Shown: positions 29,944 through 39,215, numbered from the stretch's first letter. The stretch is DNA of 64,000 nt from Methylopila sp. 73B (GCF_000526315.1 NZ_JAFV01000001.1:3350501-3414500), one strand, 5' to 3'. Notes: generated from the letters alone by a model not told the origin. Program-made: numbers and translations.

Positions 29944-30693
29944 ATGAAGGTTCTCGTTCCCGTCAAGAGAGTGGTCGACTACAACGTGAAGATCCGGGTG
30001 AAGCCGGATGGGTCGGGCGTCGAGCTCGCCAACGTCAAGATGTCGATGAACCCCTTCGACGAGATCGCGGTCGAGGAAGCGCTTCGCCTCAAGGAAGCCG
30101 GGACCGCGACCGAGGTCGTGGTGGTCTCGATCGGACCCGCCCAGGCCGCCGAGACGATCCGTACCGGTCTCGCCATGGGCGGCGACCGCGGCGTCCTCGT
30201 GAAGGTCGATGGCCCGGTGGAGCCGCTCGCCGTCGCGAAGATCCTGGTCAAGCTCGTCGAGCAGGAGCAGCCGGGCCTTGTGATCATGGGCAAGCAGGCG
30301 ATCGACGACGACTGCAACCAGACCGGCCAGATGCTGGCCGCGCTGCTCGGCTGGCCCCAGGGCACCTTCGCCTCCAAAGTCGCGCCCGACGCCGACGGCG
30401 TGTCGGTCACCCGCGAGGTCGACGGCGGCCTCCAGACGGTGCGGCTGAAGCTCCCCGCCATCGTGACGACCGACCTGCGCCTCAACGAGCCGCGCTACGC
30501 CTCGCTGCCGAACATCATGAAGGCGAAGAAGAAGCCGATCGACGAAAAGTCGGCGGCCGATCTCGGCGTCGACGTCACGCCGCGCCTCCAGGTGGTGAAG
30601 ACCTCCGAGCCGCCGAAGCGCCAGGCCGGCGTGAAGGTCGGCTCCGTCGCGGAGCTCGTCCAGAAGCTCAAGACCGAAGCGGGAGTGATCTGA
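29944..30693 (+). CDS. etfB: Electron transfer flavoprotein beta subunit
   Basis: Forms the AMP/FAD-containing ETF heterodimer that takes electrons from acyl-CoA and dimethylglycine-type dehydrogenases to ETF-ubiquinone oxidoreductase. The 249-residue protein starts [20 protein letters not shown] and contains the ETF-beta signature near [35 protein letters not shown] (about 157-192). The start at 29944 is preferred over the in-frame GTG four codons upstream. It is followed after two bases by etfA and then hbd. A 218-base gap after dnaA probably holds its promoter. Confidence 0.96.
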   Translation: MKVLVPVKRVVDYNVKIRVKPDGSGVELANVKMSMNPFDEIAVEEALRLKEAGTATEVVVVSIGPAQAAETIRTGLAMGGDRGVLVKVDGPVEPLAVAKILVKLVEQEQPGLVIMGKQAIDDDCNQTGQMLAALLGWPQGTFASKVAPDADGVSVTREVDGGLQTVRLKLPAIVTTDLRLNEPRYASLPNIMKAKKKPIDEKSAADLGVDVTPRLQVVKTSEPPKRQAGVKVGSVAELVQKLKTEAGVI

Positions 30694-30695
30694 TC

Positions 30696-31637
30696 ATGGC
30701 GACCCTGCTTCTCGCCGACCATCACGAAGACAGCCTCGGCGACGCCACCGCCAAGGCGCTCACCGCCGCCAAGGCGCTCGGCGCCCCAGTGCACGTGCTG
30801 GTCGCCGGCCAGTCGCCAAAGGGCGCGGCCGAAGCCGCTGCGAAGCTCGACGGCGTCGAGAAGGTGCTGGTCGTAAGCGCCGAGATCTACGCTCATGGCC
30901 TGGCCGAGCCCTTCGCGGAGCTCATCGTCGGCCTGATGGCGAACTACGACGCGCTGGTCGCCTCGTCCTCGACGACGGGCAAGAACGTGCTCCCGCGCGT
31001 CGCCGCCAAGCTCGACGTCATGCAGATCTCCGACATCGTGAAGGTCGAGAGCCCGGACACCTTCGAGCGGCCGATCTACGCCGGCAACGCGCTGCAGACG
31101 GTCACGAGCTCGGATCCGAAGAAGATCATCACGGTGCGCACCGCGGCCTTCGCCGCGACCGGCGAGGGCGGCTCCGCCGCGATCGAGGACGTCGCCGCGG
31201 CCGCCGACCCCGCGCTGTCGAGCTTCGTCGGCGAGGACCTCACCCAGTCCGACCGGCCGGAGCTCGGCTCCGCCAAGGTCATCGTCTCCGGCGGGCGCGC
31301 GCTGGGCTCCCGCGAGAAGTTCGAGCAGGTGATCGAGCCGCTCGCCGACGCCTTCGGGGCCGCGATCGGCGCGAGCCGGGCCGCGGTCGACGCCGGCTAC
31401 GCCCCGAACGACCAGCAGGTCGGCCAGACCGGCAAGATCGTGGCGCCGGACCTTTACGTCGCCCTCGGCATCTCCGGCGCGATCCAGCATCTCGCCGGCA
31501 TGAAGGACTCGAAGGTCATCGTCGCGATCAACAAGGACGACGAGGCGCCGATCTTCCAGGTCGCGGACTACGGCTTGGTGGCGGACCTGTTCGTCGCGGC
31601 GCCGGAGCTTCAGGCGGAGCTCGCCAAGTCGAAATGA
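30696..31637 (+). CDS. etfA: Electron transfer flavoprotein alpha subunit
   Basis: FAD-binding partner of EtfB, 313 residues. The C-terminal FAD domain has [14 protein letters not shown] and the [20 protein letters not shown] segment typical of ETF-alpha, then [21 protein letters not shown]. It begins two bases after the etfB stop and is certainly in the same operon; the hydroxyacyl-CoA dehydrogenase gene follows after 148 bases. Confidence 0.97.
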   Translation: MATLLLADHHEDSLGDATAKALTAAKALGAPVHVLVAGQSPKGAAEAAAKLDGVEKVLVVSAEIYAHGLAEPFAELIVGLMANYDALVASSSTTGKNVLPRVAAKLDVMQISDIVKVESPDTFERPIYAGNALQTVTSSDPKKIITVRTAAFAATGEGGSAAIEDVAAAADPALSSFVGEDLTQSDRPELGSAKVIVSGGRALGSREKFEQVIEPLADAFGAAIGASRAAVDAGYAPNDQQVGQTGKIVAPDLYVALGISGAIQHLAGMKDSKVIVAINKDDEAPIFQVADYGLVADLFVAAPELQAELAKSK

Positions 31638-31785
31638 CGCTTCGGCGCGCAGGCGATGGTCGCCGGCGCGCCGTTCTGCTTAAAATGAGCATGCGCGCTG
31701 GCATTGTGCGGCGCACCAATTATAGTCCGCCGCGACAGTGTCCCTTCCCGGGACGGCGGCGCAGCAGACTGGCCAGGCAGGTTCG

Positions 31786-32667
31786 ATGGCGGTGGACATT
31801 CGCAAGATCGGCGTGATCGGCGCAGGCCAGATGGGCAGCGGCATCGCTCACGTCTGCGCGCTCGCCGGACTGGACGTCGCCTTCAACGACATCTCGTCCG
31901 ACCGGCTCACGGCCGCGATCGGCCGCATCGACGGCAATATGCAGCGCCAGGTGGTCAAGGGGGCCATCGCGGAGACCGATCGGGTCGAGGGCCTGTCGCG
32001 CATTCGGCCCGTCGACAGCTACGCCGGCCTCGCCGACTGCGATCTCGTGATCGAGGCCGCGACCGAGGACGAACAGGTCAAGCGCAAGATCTTCTCGGAA
32101 CTCTGCCCGCAGCTGCAGCCGGGCACGATGGTGGCGAGCAACACCTCGTCGATCTCGATCACGCGGCTCGCCGCCTCCACCGATCGGCCGGAGCGGTTCA
32201 TCGGCATCCACTTCATGAACCCGGTCCCGCTGATGCAGCTCGTGGAGCTGATCCGCGGCATCGCCACCGAAGACGAGACCTTCGAGAGCTCCAAGGCGCT
32301 GATCGACCGGCTCGGCAAGACCGTCGCGGTCTCCGAGGACTTCCCGGCCTTCATGGTCAACCGCATCCTGCTGCCGATGATCAACGAGGCGATCTACACG
32401 CTCTACGAGGGCGTGGGCTCGGTCGACGCCATCGACACCGCCATGAAGCTCGGCGCCAACCACCCGATGGGGCCGCTGCAGCTCGCGGACTTCATCGGCC
32501 TCGACACCTGCCTGTCCATCATGCAGGTGCTCTACGAGGGGCTGGCGGACTCGAAGTACCGCCCCTGCCCGCTGCTGGTGAAGTACGTCGAGGCGGGCTG
32601 GCTCGGCCGCAAGACCCAGCGCGGCTTCTACGACTACCGCGGCGAACACCCGGTCCCCACGCGTTGA
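31786..32667 (+). CDS. hbd: 3-hydroxybutyryl-CoA dehydrogenase
   Basis: NAD(P)-dependent oxidation or reduction of 3-hydroxybutyryl-CoA, in fatty-acid and C4 metabolism. The ATG at 31786 gives 293 residues opening with the Rossmann motif [30 protein letters not shown], the catalytic His in [12 protein letters not shown], and [15 protein letters not shown] followed by [15 protein letters not shown] are all present. It follows etfBA, as in many Hyphomicrobiales. In a serine-cycle methylotroph the enzyme could also serve the PHB/ethylmalonyl-CoA route, which is inference. Confidence 0.94.
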   Translation: MAVDIRKIGVIGAGQMGSGIAHVCALAGLDVAFNDISSDRLTAAIGRIDGNMQRQVVKGAIAETDRVEGLSRIRPVDSYAGLADCDLVIEAATEDEQVKRKIFSELCPQLQPGTMVASNTSSISITRLAASTDRPERFIGIHFMNPVPLMQLVELIRGIATEDETFESSKALIDRLGKTVAVSEDFPAFMVNRILLPMINEAIYTLYEGVGSVDAIDTAMKLGANHPMGPLQLADFIGLDTCLSIMQVLYEGLADSKYRPCPLLVKYVEAGWLGRKTQRGFYDYRGEHPVPTR

Positions 32668-32748
32668 CCGCCTGCGGCCGGCCGGTTTAATCGTCCGTTA
32701 AAGTCGCTCCGCCATGGTGGTCTTTTGCACCATGCGGGGAGATCGCCC

Positions 32749-32943
32749 ATGGACATCGGTTCGCTGGCGGCGGGCGCCGTGGCCACCCAGGCGCAGCAGA
32801 CCCGCGACGGCTTCACCATAGCCGCGCTCAAGATCGCGAACGAGCAGCAGCAGGCGATGGCGGACCTCGTCGCCCAGACCGCCGCGGACAGCAAGGCGCT
32901 GACCGAAGCCGGCGTCGGAACGGTGCTCGACGTTTCCGCCTGA
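32749..32943 (+). CDS. YjfB-like putative motility protein
   Basis: Very small protein of 64 residues, recognised by its start MDIGSLAAGAVATQAQQTRD, which fits the YjfB putative motility family (MDI-SIA opening, then an amphipathic helix ending with a hydrophobic tail). GGGGAG at 32735-32740 places the start at 32749; an in-frame start at 32731 would overlap that site. Nearly the whole chain is helical, with no membrane segment. It stands alone between hbd and lemA, away from any flagellar gene in the window. The family function is not established. Confidence 0.72.
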   Translation: MDIGSLAAGAVATQAQQTRDGFTIAALKIANEQQQAMADLVAQTAADSKALTEAGVGTVLDVSA

Positions 32944-33056
32944 CGGTCGCTCCATATCTCGACACCTCTTCGGCGTTCGCCGTCGCACGCCGGCTTGACT
33001 CGGGGCCCGCCGTCGCGACTTCGTGCTCGCAGGACCCATGTTCGAAGGAGCCCGCG

Positions 33057-33659
33057 ATGGCCCGCACGCTCGTCGCCGCCATCGGCCGCGCCGCCGCCGT
33101 TCTCGCGCTCGCCGTCACCCTTGTCGGCTGCGGCGTCAACAATGTGCCGACGCTCGAGGAGAAGGCCAAGGCCAGCTGGAGCGAGGTGCAGAACCAGTAC
33201 CAGCGCCGCGCCGATCTGATCCCCAACCTCGTAGAGACCGTGAAGGGCTTCGCGCGGCAGGAGCAGGAGGTGCTGACCGCCGTCGTCGAGGCGCGCGCCA
33301 AGGCGACGCAGGTCATGATCGACGCCAGCAAGCTCACCGACCCCGCGGCCGTGAAGGCCTTCCAGGATGCGCAGGCCCAACTCTCGGGAGCGCTCGGCCG
33401 GCTGCTCGCGGTGTCCGAGCGCTACCCCGACCTCAAGTCGAACCAGAACTTCCTGGCGCTCCAGTCCCAGCTCGAAGGCACCGAGAACCGGATCGCGGTC
33501 GCGCGGCGCGACTACATCGAGTCCGTCCAGGCCTACAACACCGAGCTGCGCACCGTGCCCGGCCGCTGGATCGCCGGCTGGCTCTATCCCGACGCCAAAC
33601 CCATGGCGACCTTCACCGCGACGCCGGAAAACCAGGCGCCCCCGAAGGTCTCGTTCTGA
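33057..33659 (+). CDS. lemA: LemA family lipoprotein
   Basis: LemA family protein of 200 residues. The signal peptide ends in a lipobox LVGC, predicting a lipoprotein anchored to the periplasmic face. The helical LemA core has SWSEVQNQYQRRADLIPNLVETVKGFA (split around residues 39-65), SERYPDLKSNQNF and the C-terminal WLYPDAKPMATF. AAGGAG lies just before the ATG. Neighbouring TPM-domain genes (ygcG type), often next to lemA, are absent. The molecular role of LemA is not known. Confidence 0.93.
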   Translation: MARTLVAAIGRAAAVLALAVTLVGCGVNNVPTLEEKAKASWSEVQNQYQRRADLIPNLVETVKGFARQEQEVLTAVVEARAKATQVMIDASKLTDPAAVKAFQDAQAQLSGALGRLLAVSERYPDLKSNQNFLALQSQLEGTENRIAVARRDYIESVQAYNTELRTVPGRWIAGWLYPDAKPMATFTATPENQAPPKVSF

Positions 33660-33695
33660 GAGGCTGATCGTTTCAAACAGACGCGCCCGCTTTTG

Positions 33696-33720
33696 TCCCC
33701 CTCCCCCTTGCGGGGAGGGG
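33696..33720. repeat. C/G-rich palindromic intergenic element
   Basis: CCCCTCCCC and GGGGAGGGG arms around CTTG form a hairpin in the 174-base gap between convergent lemA and the methyltransferase gene. The wording resembles a short palindromic repeat frequent in Hyphomicrobiales genomes. It may also work as a bidirectional terminator. Confidence 0.45.
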
Positions 33721-33833
33721 AGAGAGCGCGGCTCGGCGACGGTGAGCTTTCGGGACTGTAGGCGCTCCAACTCAACGATCAGGCTTTTGTCCGAGCGCCT
33801 CACACGGCCGCCCGGCGACTTCGCCGATCGCCC

Positions 33834-34679
33834 TCACCGAGGCGGCCGGGCGTAGAGATCGAGATGTCCGACCTCGGCGCGCACGCCCGCGAACTCGGTC
33901 CGAAAGGCGAGCCATCCGTCGAGGCCGGCGGGCGCGTCGGGGAGTTCCGCGACCGCGCGGGCCATGCCCGCCACGAGCTCGCTCGTGAGCTCGGTCTCGC
34001 CCCAGCCGAGCCGCCACGGGCTCGCCTCAACCACGGTTTCGCGCCCCCGCGCCTGCAGAAGCCGCGTCAGCGTCTCGGCGGCCGCGGGCCCGAGCGCAGG
34101 CCCGAAGCCCTTGTCGGTCTGCTGGTGGCGATTGAAGGCCGCCACGACGGCGAGGTCGCTCGGATGCGCCGGGGTGAACCGAGTCGCGCCGTCGTAGCTC
34201 AGCGCGGCGTAGAGCGGCCGGCGCGTCGCAGCCAGCGCGCCGACGAACTCGCGAAGCCAGCCGTCGCCGACCAGATCGAACAGGGCGGACGCCGTGACGA
34301 GGTCGGCGGCGCGCGCGGCCTCCGGCAGCGGGTCGGCGGAGAGATCGAGAGCGAAGGTCTCGATCGCGATCTCCTGTCCCCCACGGGCCAAACGCAGCAG
34401 GCCGCCGTCGTCCGTCGCCATGTCCGCCCAGGCGGACAGCCGGGCGCGGGCGTGCGCCAGCAGGGCGGGGTCGTGATCGATCAGCCGCCAGCGCTGCCGC
34501 GGCCCCAGATGCGGCGCGAGCGCGCGCAGCGTCGAGCCGGACCCGCAGCCGAGATCGGCGATGACGACCTCTTCCGGGCCGGCGAAATCCAAGGCGACGG
34601 CCGCCAGAACCTCGGCCGAGCGGGCGGCGTGATCGGCGGGCTCGCGCAGGTCGAGCCAGACGGGATCGAAGCCGCTCAC
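33834..34679 (-). CDS. Class I SAM-dependent methyltransferase
   Basis: A 281-residue Rossmann-type methyltransferase with motif I VIADLGCGSGSTLRAL (about 39-54), an acidic motif II (WRLIDHDPALL) and a motif IV-like region LVTASALFDLV. The substrate is unknown. Its ATG overlaps the stop of the upstream glycosyltransferase (ATGA), and it is the last of four coupled genes: MDR dehydrogenase, PTPS-like protein, GT4, methyltransferase. That context suggests it modifies a glycosylated small molecule, possibly a pterin, which is inference. Confidence 0.85.
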   Translation of the reverse strand: MSGFDPVWLDLREPADHAARSAEVLAAVALDFAGPEEVVIADLGCGSGSTLRALAPHLGPRQRWRLIDHDPALLAHARARLSAWADMATDDGGLLRLARGGQEIAIETFALDLSADPLPEAARAADLVTASALFDLVGDGWLREFVGALAATRRPLYAALSYDGATRFTPAHPSDLAVVAAFNRHQQTDKGFGPALGPAAAETLTRLLQARGRETVVEASPWRLGWGETELTSELVAGMARAVAELPDAPAGLDGWLAFRTEFAGVRAEVGHLDLYARPPR

Positions 34680-35722
34680 CGCACAAGCGCCGCGACGCGC
34701 TCGAACACGTCCGCCGTATCCGACCAGCGCGGCAAGCGCTCGGCATGGGCCCAGGTCGCGTCGGCGGCGGTCCGTCGAGCGTCGGCGTCGCCGACGAGGC
34801 GGCGGAGCGCGGCCTCGAGGCCCGCCACGTCCTCCGGATCGACGATCGCGCCGGCGTCCGCCGGCACGGTCGTCTCCGAGGCCCCGCCGCGGCCGGCGAT
34901 CACCGGCAGGCCGCGCGCGAGCGCCTCGGTGTAGGCCATGCCATAGCCCTCGTAGCGCGAGGCCAGCACGAAGACGTCCGCGCCGGCGTACTCTCGATCG
35001 ATCGCCTCATGCGACAGCTCGCCCAGCAGCTCGACGCGGTCGCCGATCCCGGACGCCGCGATCTCGGCCGTCAGCGCCTCCACCGTCGCGACGTCCCGCG
35101 CGACGCTTCCGGCGATCCGCCAACGCCAGTCGAGATCGGTCATGCGCGCGAGCGCGCGGGCGACGGCGATGTGGTTCTTGCGGGGGGTGACGGTCGCGAC
35201 GGTGAGCAGGGTCGGCGGGCTGTTCTCCGCTCCGCGCGCGCGCTCCGCGGGGGCGACGCCGGGCTCGGCGACCGAGAGCCGTTCGGCCGAGACGCCGAAG
35301 CGGTCGCGCAGGGTGGCGGCGGTGGTCTCGCTGGTCGCCACGACGTGGGCCACGGCGGTCAGCGCGGCGCGCTCGGAGGCTTCAAGCCGGGCCGCGACGT
35401 CGTCCGCCAGATTGCCCTCGAGCGCCAGCGGGTGGTGACAGAGCGCGATCACCGGCCGCTCAAGCGAACGGATGCGCTCCGGCGGCAGCACGGCGTAGGC
35501 GAGCCCGTCCACGAACAGCGCCGAGTCCTTCGGCACGGCCGCCAGGCGCCGCAGGGCCTCCGTGAGGTCGGCGTCGGAGCCGAAGGGCAGCGCCGCCGGA
35601 AGACCGAGCGCGACGGCGCCCCGGCGGCGGCCGGCGAGCTCCGCGAGCACGTGTGAGTCGTAGACGTAGCCGCCGGTGCGGATCTGCAGGTCGCCCGGAA
35701 CCGCGAGGACGATGTCAGCCAT
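34676..35722 (-). CDS. GT4-family glycosyltransferase
   Basis: GT-B glycosyltransferase of 348 residues from the ATG at 35722 (MADIVLAVPGDLQIRTGGYV). The donor-binding half shows VATVTPRKNHIAVARAL, the ADVFVLASRYEGYGMAYTEAL segment with the EX7E motif, and GLPVIAGRGGASE. The acceptor half has the GGYVYD loop. There are no membrane segments, so a soluble enzyme. The start lies inside the PTPS-like gene (eight-base overlap) and the stop overlaps the methyltransferase start, so translation is coupled. No polysaccharide genes are adjacent, which argues for a small-molecule acceptor. Confidence 0.86.
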   Translation of the reverse strand: MADIVLAVPGDLQIRTGGYVYDSHVLAELAGRRRGAVALGLPAALPFGSDADLTEALRRLAAVPKDSALFVDGLAYAVLPPERIRSLERPVIALCHHPLALEGNLADDVAARLEASERAALTAVAHVVATSETTAATLRDRFGVSAERLSVAEPGVAPAERARGAENSPPTLLTVATVTPRKNHIAVARALARMTDLDWRWRIAGSVARDVATVEALTAEIAASGIGDRVELLGELSHEAIDREYAGADVFVLASRYEGYGMAYTEALARGLPVIAGRGGASETTVPADAGAIVDPEDVAGLEAALRRLVGDADARRTAADATWAHAERLPRWSDTADVFERVAALVR

Positions 35723-36116
35723 GGCCGAGCGCGCCTTCGTACCAGGCACGGGCCACATGGCTCTCGTTCAGTGTGACGCGGATCTTCGTGAGGCCGGCGG
35801 CGTTCGGTCCGAGCGCGCCGGTGCGCGCGGCCTCCGCCATGGCGTCGAAGATGTGCTTCGCGAGAAATTCGGTGGTGGTGCGCTTGCCCGGAAGCGCCTC
35901 GTCGAGGTTGGCGTAGTTGATCGGCGCGAGTGCGGCCTTCAGCGTCTCCGTCGCCCGGCCGATGTCGACCACGATGTCGTCGGCGTCCAATTCCTCGCGG
36001 AAGAAGGCGACGTCGACCACGAAGGTCGCCCCGTGCAGCGCCTGGGCCGGCCCGAAGGTCTCGCCCTTCAGGCTGTGGGCGATCATGATGTGGTCGCGGA
36101 CTTCGACGGCGTACAT
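35715..36116 (-). CDS. 6-pyruvoyltetrahydropterin synthase / QueD homologue with altered active site
   Basis: T-fold protein of 133 residues related to PTPS and 6-carboxytetrahydropterin synthase: the start MYAVEVRDHIMIAHSL, the ALHGATFVVDVAF strand, VVDIGRATETLKAALAPINYANLDE, PTTEFLAKHI-like KRTTTEFLAKHI, and a final VTLNESHVARAWY are recognisable. Key residues differ from the enzyme consensus: the zinc pair HGH is HGA (A30), the cysteine that normally precedes it is missing, and LDH is INY. H14 and H28 remain. It is therefore probably not a normal queuosine or biopterin enzyme. It lies 22 bases after the MDR dehydrogenase and overlaps the glycosyltransferase. Confidence 0.82.
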   Translation of the reverse strand: MYAVEVRDHIMIAHSLKGETFGPAQALHGATFVVDVAFFREELDADDIVVDIGRATETLKAALAPINYANLDEALPGKRTTTEFLAKHIFDAMAEAARTGALGPNAAGLTKIRVTLNESHVARAWYEGALGHG

Positions 36117-36138
36117 GCGGGGCGCTCCAGAAGCGGGG

Positions 36139-37143
36139 TCAGGCGTAAGCCAGCGCGACGCCGAGGGCGTCCGCGCCGGGCGCGAAGATGTACGGCAGCA
36201 GCCGGGGCGCGTCCTCGAAGGCGATCTCGCGGTCGATCAGGAGATCGAACCGCTCGTCGTTCGCAAGCAGCTCCAGCGCCGCAGCCAGCCGGCGCGCGTG
36301 GCTCCAGCGCGGCCGCCGCTCCGGCGAGACCCGGCCCACCTGCGAGGAGACCAGCTTCAGCCGCCGCGCATGGAATGCGCCGCCGAGCGCGACCGGCGTC
36401 TCGCCCGCGCCGTGCCAGCTCATCTCCACCACCGTCGCCTCGTCGCCGGCGAGCGACAGCGCGAGGTTGAGGCCGTCGGCCGTCGCGCTGGCGTGCAGCA
36501 CCACGTCGGCCTCGCCCGGCGCGTCATTCGGCGTCGCGAATCGGGCTCCGAGCGCTTCCGCGACGAGACGGCGCCTGGGGTCAATGTCCACCGCCGTGAC
36601 CTCCGCCCCCGGCAGCCGCGCGGCGAGGGCGGCGACCAGCAGGCCGACGACGCCGGCGCCGACAACCACGATCCGGTCGCAGGGGCCCGCGCCGGAATCC
36701 CAGATGGCGTTCAGCGCCGTCTCCATGTTGGCCGCCAGGGTCGCACGTTTCGGCGGCAGGGCGGCGGGCAGGAGCGTGAGCATCCCGACCGGCGCAAGGA
36801 ACAGACTTTCGTGGGGGTTCAGGCAAAACACCGCGCGGCCGATCAGGTCCTCGGGGCCGTCCGCCACCATTCCGACCGCGCAGTAGCCGTACTTCACCGG
36901 ACCGGGAAAGGCGCCCTCCTGCCGCGGCGCGCGCATCCTCTCCCATTCGCTTTCGGGCACGCGGCCTTGGAAAACCAGTCGCTCCGTGCCGCGGCTGACG
37001 CCGGAGAAGCTTGCGCGCACCAGCGCCTCTCCGCTAGGCGGGGGAGGCGGCGCCGCGGCCTCGCGAATCTCGATCCGGCCGTCGCCGAGATACCACAGCG
37101 CTCTCGGCCGGTCCGCGGCGGGGGAGTTGTCGGCTCGCCGCAT
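36139..37143 (-). CDS. Zinc-binding-dehydrogenase-like MDR oxidoreductase
   Basis: Medium-chain dehydrogenase/reductase of 334 residues. The GroES-like half begins at about residue 14; the nucleotide-binding half has the Rossmann motif VVVGAGVVGLLVAALAA and VDIDPRRRLVAEALGA. The catalytic-zinc cysteine of alcohol dehydrogenases is replaced by the SFSGVSRGTERLVF motif, a form shared with BchC-like bacteriochlorophyllide dehydrogenases. No structural-zinc Cys cluster is seen either. It is the first gene of the four-gene minus-strand operon and is divergent from opgH, with a 121-base shared promoter region. Confidence 0.84.
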   Translation of the reverse strand: MRRADNSPAADRPRALWYLGDGRIEIREAAAPPPPPSGEALVRASFSGVSRGTERLVFQGRVPESEWERMRAPRQEGAFPGPVKYGYCAVGMVADGPEDLIGRAVFCLNPHESLFLAPVGMLTLLPAALPPKRATLAANMETALNAIWDSGAGPCDRIVVVGAGVVGLLVAALAARLPGAEVTAVDIDPRRRLVAEALGARFATPNDAPGEADVVLHASATADGLNLALSLAGDEATVVEMSWHGAGETPVALGGAFHARRLKLVSSQVGRVSPERRPRWSHARRLAAALELLANDERFDLLIDREIAFEDAPRLLPYIFAPGADALGVALAYA

Positions 37144-37264
37144 CGACCCTAATTGCCCGCCAGTTCGTTCCAGAGGATGCGGACGTTCGCCCGCGACGGA
37201 AGTTATATCCGGCTGCGCGCGGACGACCAGCCCGCCGCCGCGTCCCCGTCATCGAAAGCGTCAC

Positions 37265-39193
37265 ATGAGTTCCACGATCGACAGCTCCCCGGTCGCCGCC
37301 TCCCGTCCCTCCTGGCTGCGGGGCCTGTTCCGGGGGACCACGCCGACCGGCGCACAGTCGACCGCGGCGCTCGCCGCCCGAAGGATGACGATGGCGGGTC
37401 TCGTGCTGGGCACGATGGTGGGCCTGAGCTGGGCTTTCTGGACGGTGATGGCGGTCGACGGGTGGTCGATCCCCGAGATGGTCATGTACCTCTGCTTCGT
37501 CGTCTCGCTGCCCTGGATCGTGATCGGTTTCTGGAACGGGGTGATCGGCCTGCTGCTGCTGCGGGTCGCGCGCGATCCGCTCGACATTGTGGTTCCCTGC
37601 GCGGCCTACGCCGGCGCCGCCGACCCGATCGTCGTCCGGACCGCGATCGTCATGTGCATCCGCCATGAAAACCCCGAGCGCGTCGTGCGCCGCCTCGACG
37701 CCGTCCTGCGCAGCGTCGACGCAACCCGCGAGGGCCGGGCGTTCGACCTCTTCATCCTGAGCGACTCGACGCAGGACGACCTGGCGGCCGAGGAGCGCGC
37801 GACGATCGAGACCTGGCGCGCGCGCCTCGCGGACCCGGACCGCGTCGTCTACCGCCGCCGCGCCGTCAACGCCGGCTTCAAGGCGGGAAACATCCGCGAG
37901 TTCCTGATGGAGCGCGGCGACGACTACGAGCTGATGATTACGCTCGACGCCGACAGCGTGATGTCCGGCGAGACCATCCTGCGCCTCGTCCGCATCATGC
38001 AGGCGAACCCGAAGCTGGGCATCCTGCAGAGCCTCGTGGTCGGGCTTCCCGCCCGCACCGCCTTCGCGCGCATCTTCCAGTTCGGCATGCGCGCCGGCAT
38101 GCGCAGCTACACCATGGGCGCAGCCTGGTGGAGCGGCGACTGCGGGCCCTACTGGGGCCACAACGCCGCGATCCGCGTGGCGCCCTTCCGCGACCACGCC
38201 GAACTGCCGACGCTGTCTGGCAAGCCCCCGCTCGGCGGGGTCATCCTCAGCCACGACCAAGTCGAGGCCGTGCTCGTGCGCCGCGCCGGTTACGAAGTCT
38301 GCGTGCTGCCGGAAGAAGGCGGCTCGTGGGAGGACAACCCGCCGTCGCTGCCGGAGTTCATGCGGCGTAACCTGCGCTGGTGCCAGGGCAACATGCAGTA
38401 CGTGAAGCTGCTTGGCATGCCCGGCGTCAAGCTCATCAGCCGGGTGCAACTGCTGCTTGCGATCCTGATGTACGTCGGCGCTCCCGCCTGGATCGGCTTC
38501 ATGATCGCGGGCGCGGCGCAGGCCTTCATGCCGCCGTCCGTCATCGGCGAGCTCGACCCGCCCGGCTCCTTTCCCGTCGGGCTCTCCATCGGCCTGCTCA
38601 TGACGATGCTGACCATCACCTTCACGCCAAAGCTGATGGGCTACCTCGACGTCGCTCTGCAGCGGAACGAGATGGACCGCTACGGCGGGCCGCAACTGTT
38701 CACCCTCGGCGCGCTGGCCGAAGTGCTGTTCGGCTTCCTGCTGGCGCCGCTCATCAGCTTCTCGGTGACGACCTTCCTGTTCGTGCTGTTCGTCTTCGGC
38801 AAGTCGGTCGGCTGGGAGGCGCAGGACCGCGACGCCCACCGCATCGGCTGGGGCGAGGCGACGCGCAAGCTGTGGCCGGCCACCCTGTTCGGCGCGGGGC
38901 TCACCGTCGCCTTCGCCGTCTCCGCCCCTTACGTGCTGTTCTGGGCGGCGCCGGTTCTCGCGAGCTTCCTGCTGGCCATTCCCTTCACGGTGCTGACCTC
39001 GACGGAGACGCTCGGCGCGCTCACCGCCCGCGCGGGCCTCGGCGCGACGCCGGAGGAGGTGCGCCCGCCGCTGGAGGTGCGCGCCGTCAGCGACGACCTC
39101 GTCGCCGCGCGCTACGCTCCCCCGATGTCGCCCTTCCGCCTGGACGGCGGCGAGGCGGCCGCGCTCAGGGCTGCGGAGAAGGCGGCGGGCTGA
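37265..39193 (+). CDS. opgH: Osmoregulated periplasmic glucan glucosyltransferase OpgH (MdoH)
   Basis: Inner-membrane GT2 enzyme that polymerises the beta-glucan backbone of osmoregulated periplasmic glucans. The ATG at 37265 gives 642 residues. Two N-terminal membrane segments precede the cytoplasmic GT2 domain with LFILSDSTQDD, MITLDADSVMSGE, the base Asp in SHDQVEAVLVRRAGY and the RRNLRWCQGN product-site motif, followed by about five further membrane segments. opgG, its usual partner, is not in the window. A bidirectional terminator follows. Confidence 0.93.
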   Translation: MSSTIDSSPVAASRPSWLRGLFRGTTPTGAQSTAALAARRMTMAGLVLGTMVGLSWAFWTVMAVDGWSIPEMVMYLCFVVSLPWIVIGFWNGVIGLLLLRVARDPLDIVVPCAAYAGAADPIVVRTAIVMCIRHENPERVVRRLDAVLRSVDATREGRAFDLFILSDSTQDDLAAEERATIETWRARLADPDRVVYRRRAVNAGFKAGNIREFLMERGDDYELMITLDADSVMSGETILRLVRIMQANPKLGILQSLVVGLPARTAFARIFQFGMRAGMRSYTMGAAWWSGDCGPYWGHNAAIRVAPFRDHAELPTLSGKPPLGGVILSHDQVEAVLVRRAGYEVCVLPEEGGSWEDNPPSLPEFMRRNLRWCQGNMQYVKLLGMPGVKLISRVQLLLAILMYVGAPAWIGFMIAGAAQAFMPPSVIGELDPPGSFPVGLSIGLLMTMLTITFTPKLMGYLDVALQRNEMDRYGGPQLFTLGALAEVLFGFLLAPLISFSVTTFLFVLFVFGKSVGWEAQDRDAHRIGWGEATRKLWPATLFGAGLTVAFAVSAPYVLFWAAPVLASFLLAIPFTVLTSTETLGALTARAGLGATPEEVRPPLEVRAVSDDLVAARYAPPMSPFRLDGGEAAALRAAEKAAG

Positions 39194-39215
39194 CGGCTGT
39201 CGCAGCAGACGAAAG

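Noticed and set aside
30696-32667. ETF and hydroxybutyryl-CoA dehydrogenase as a special electron-bifurcating system
   Set aside because: The subunits have ordinary ETF length and motifs, and no bifurcating acyl-CoA dehydrogenase is present, so a standard ETF is the better reading.
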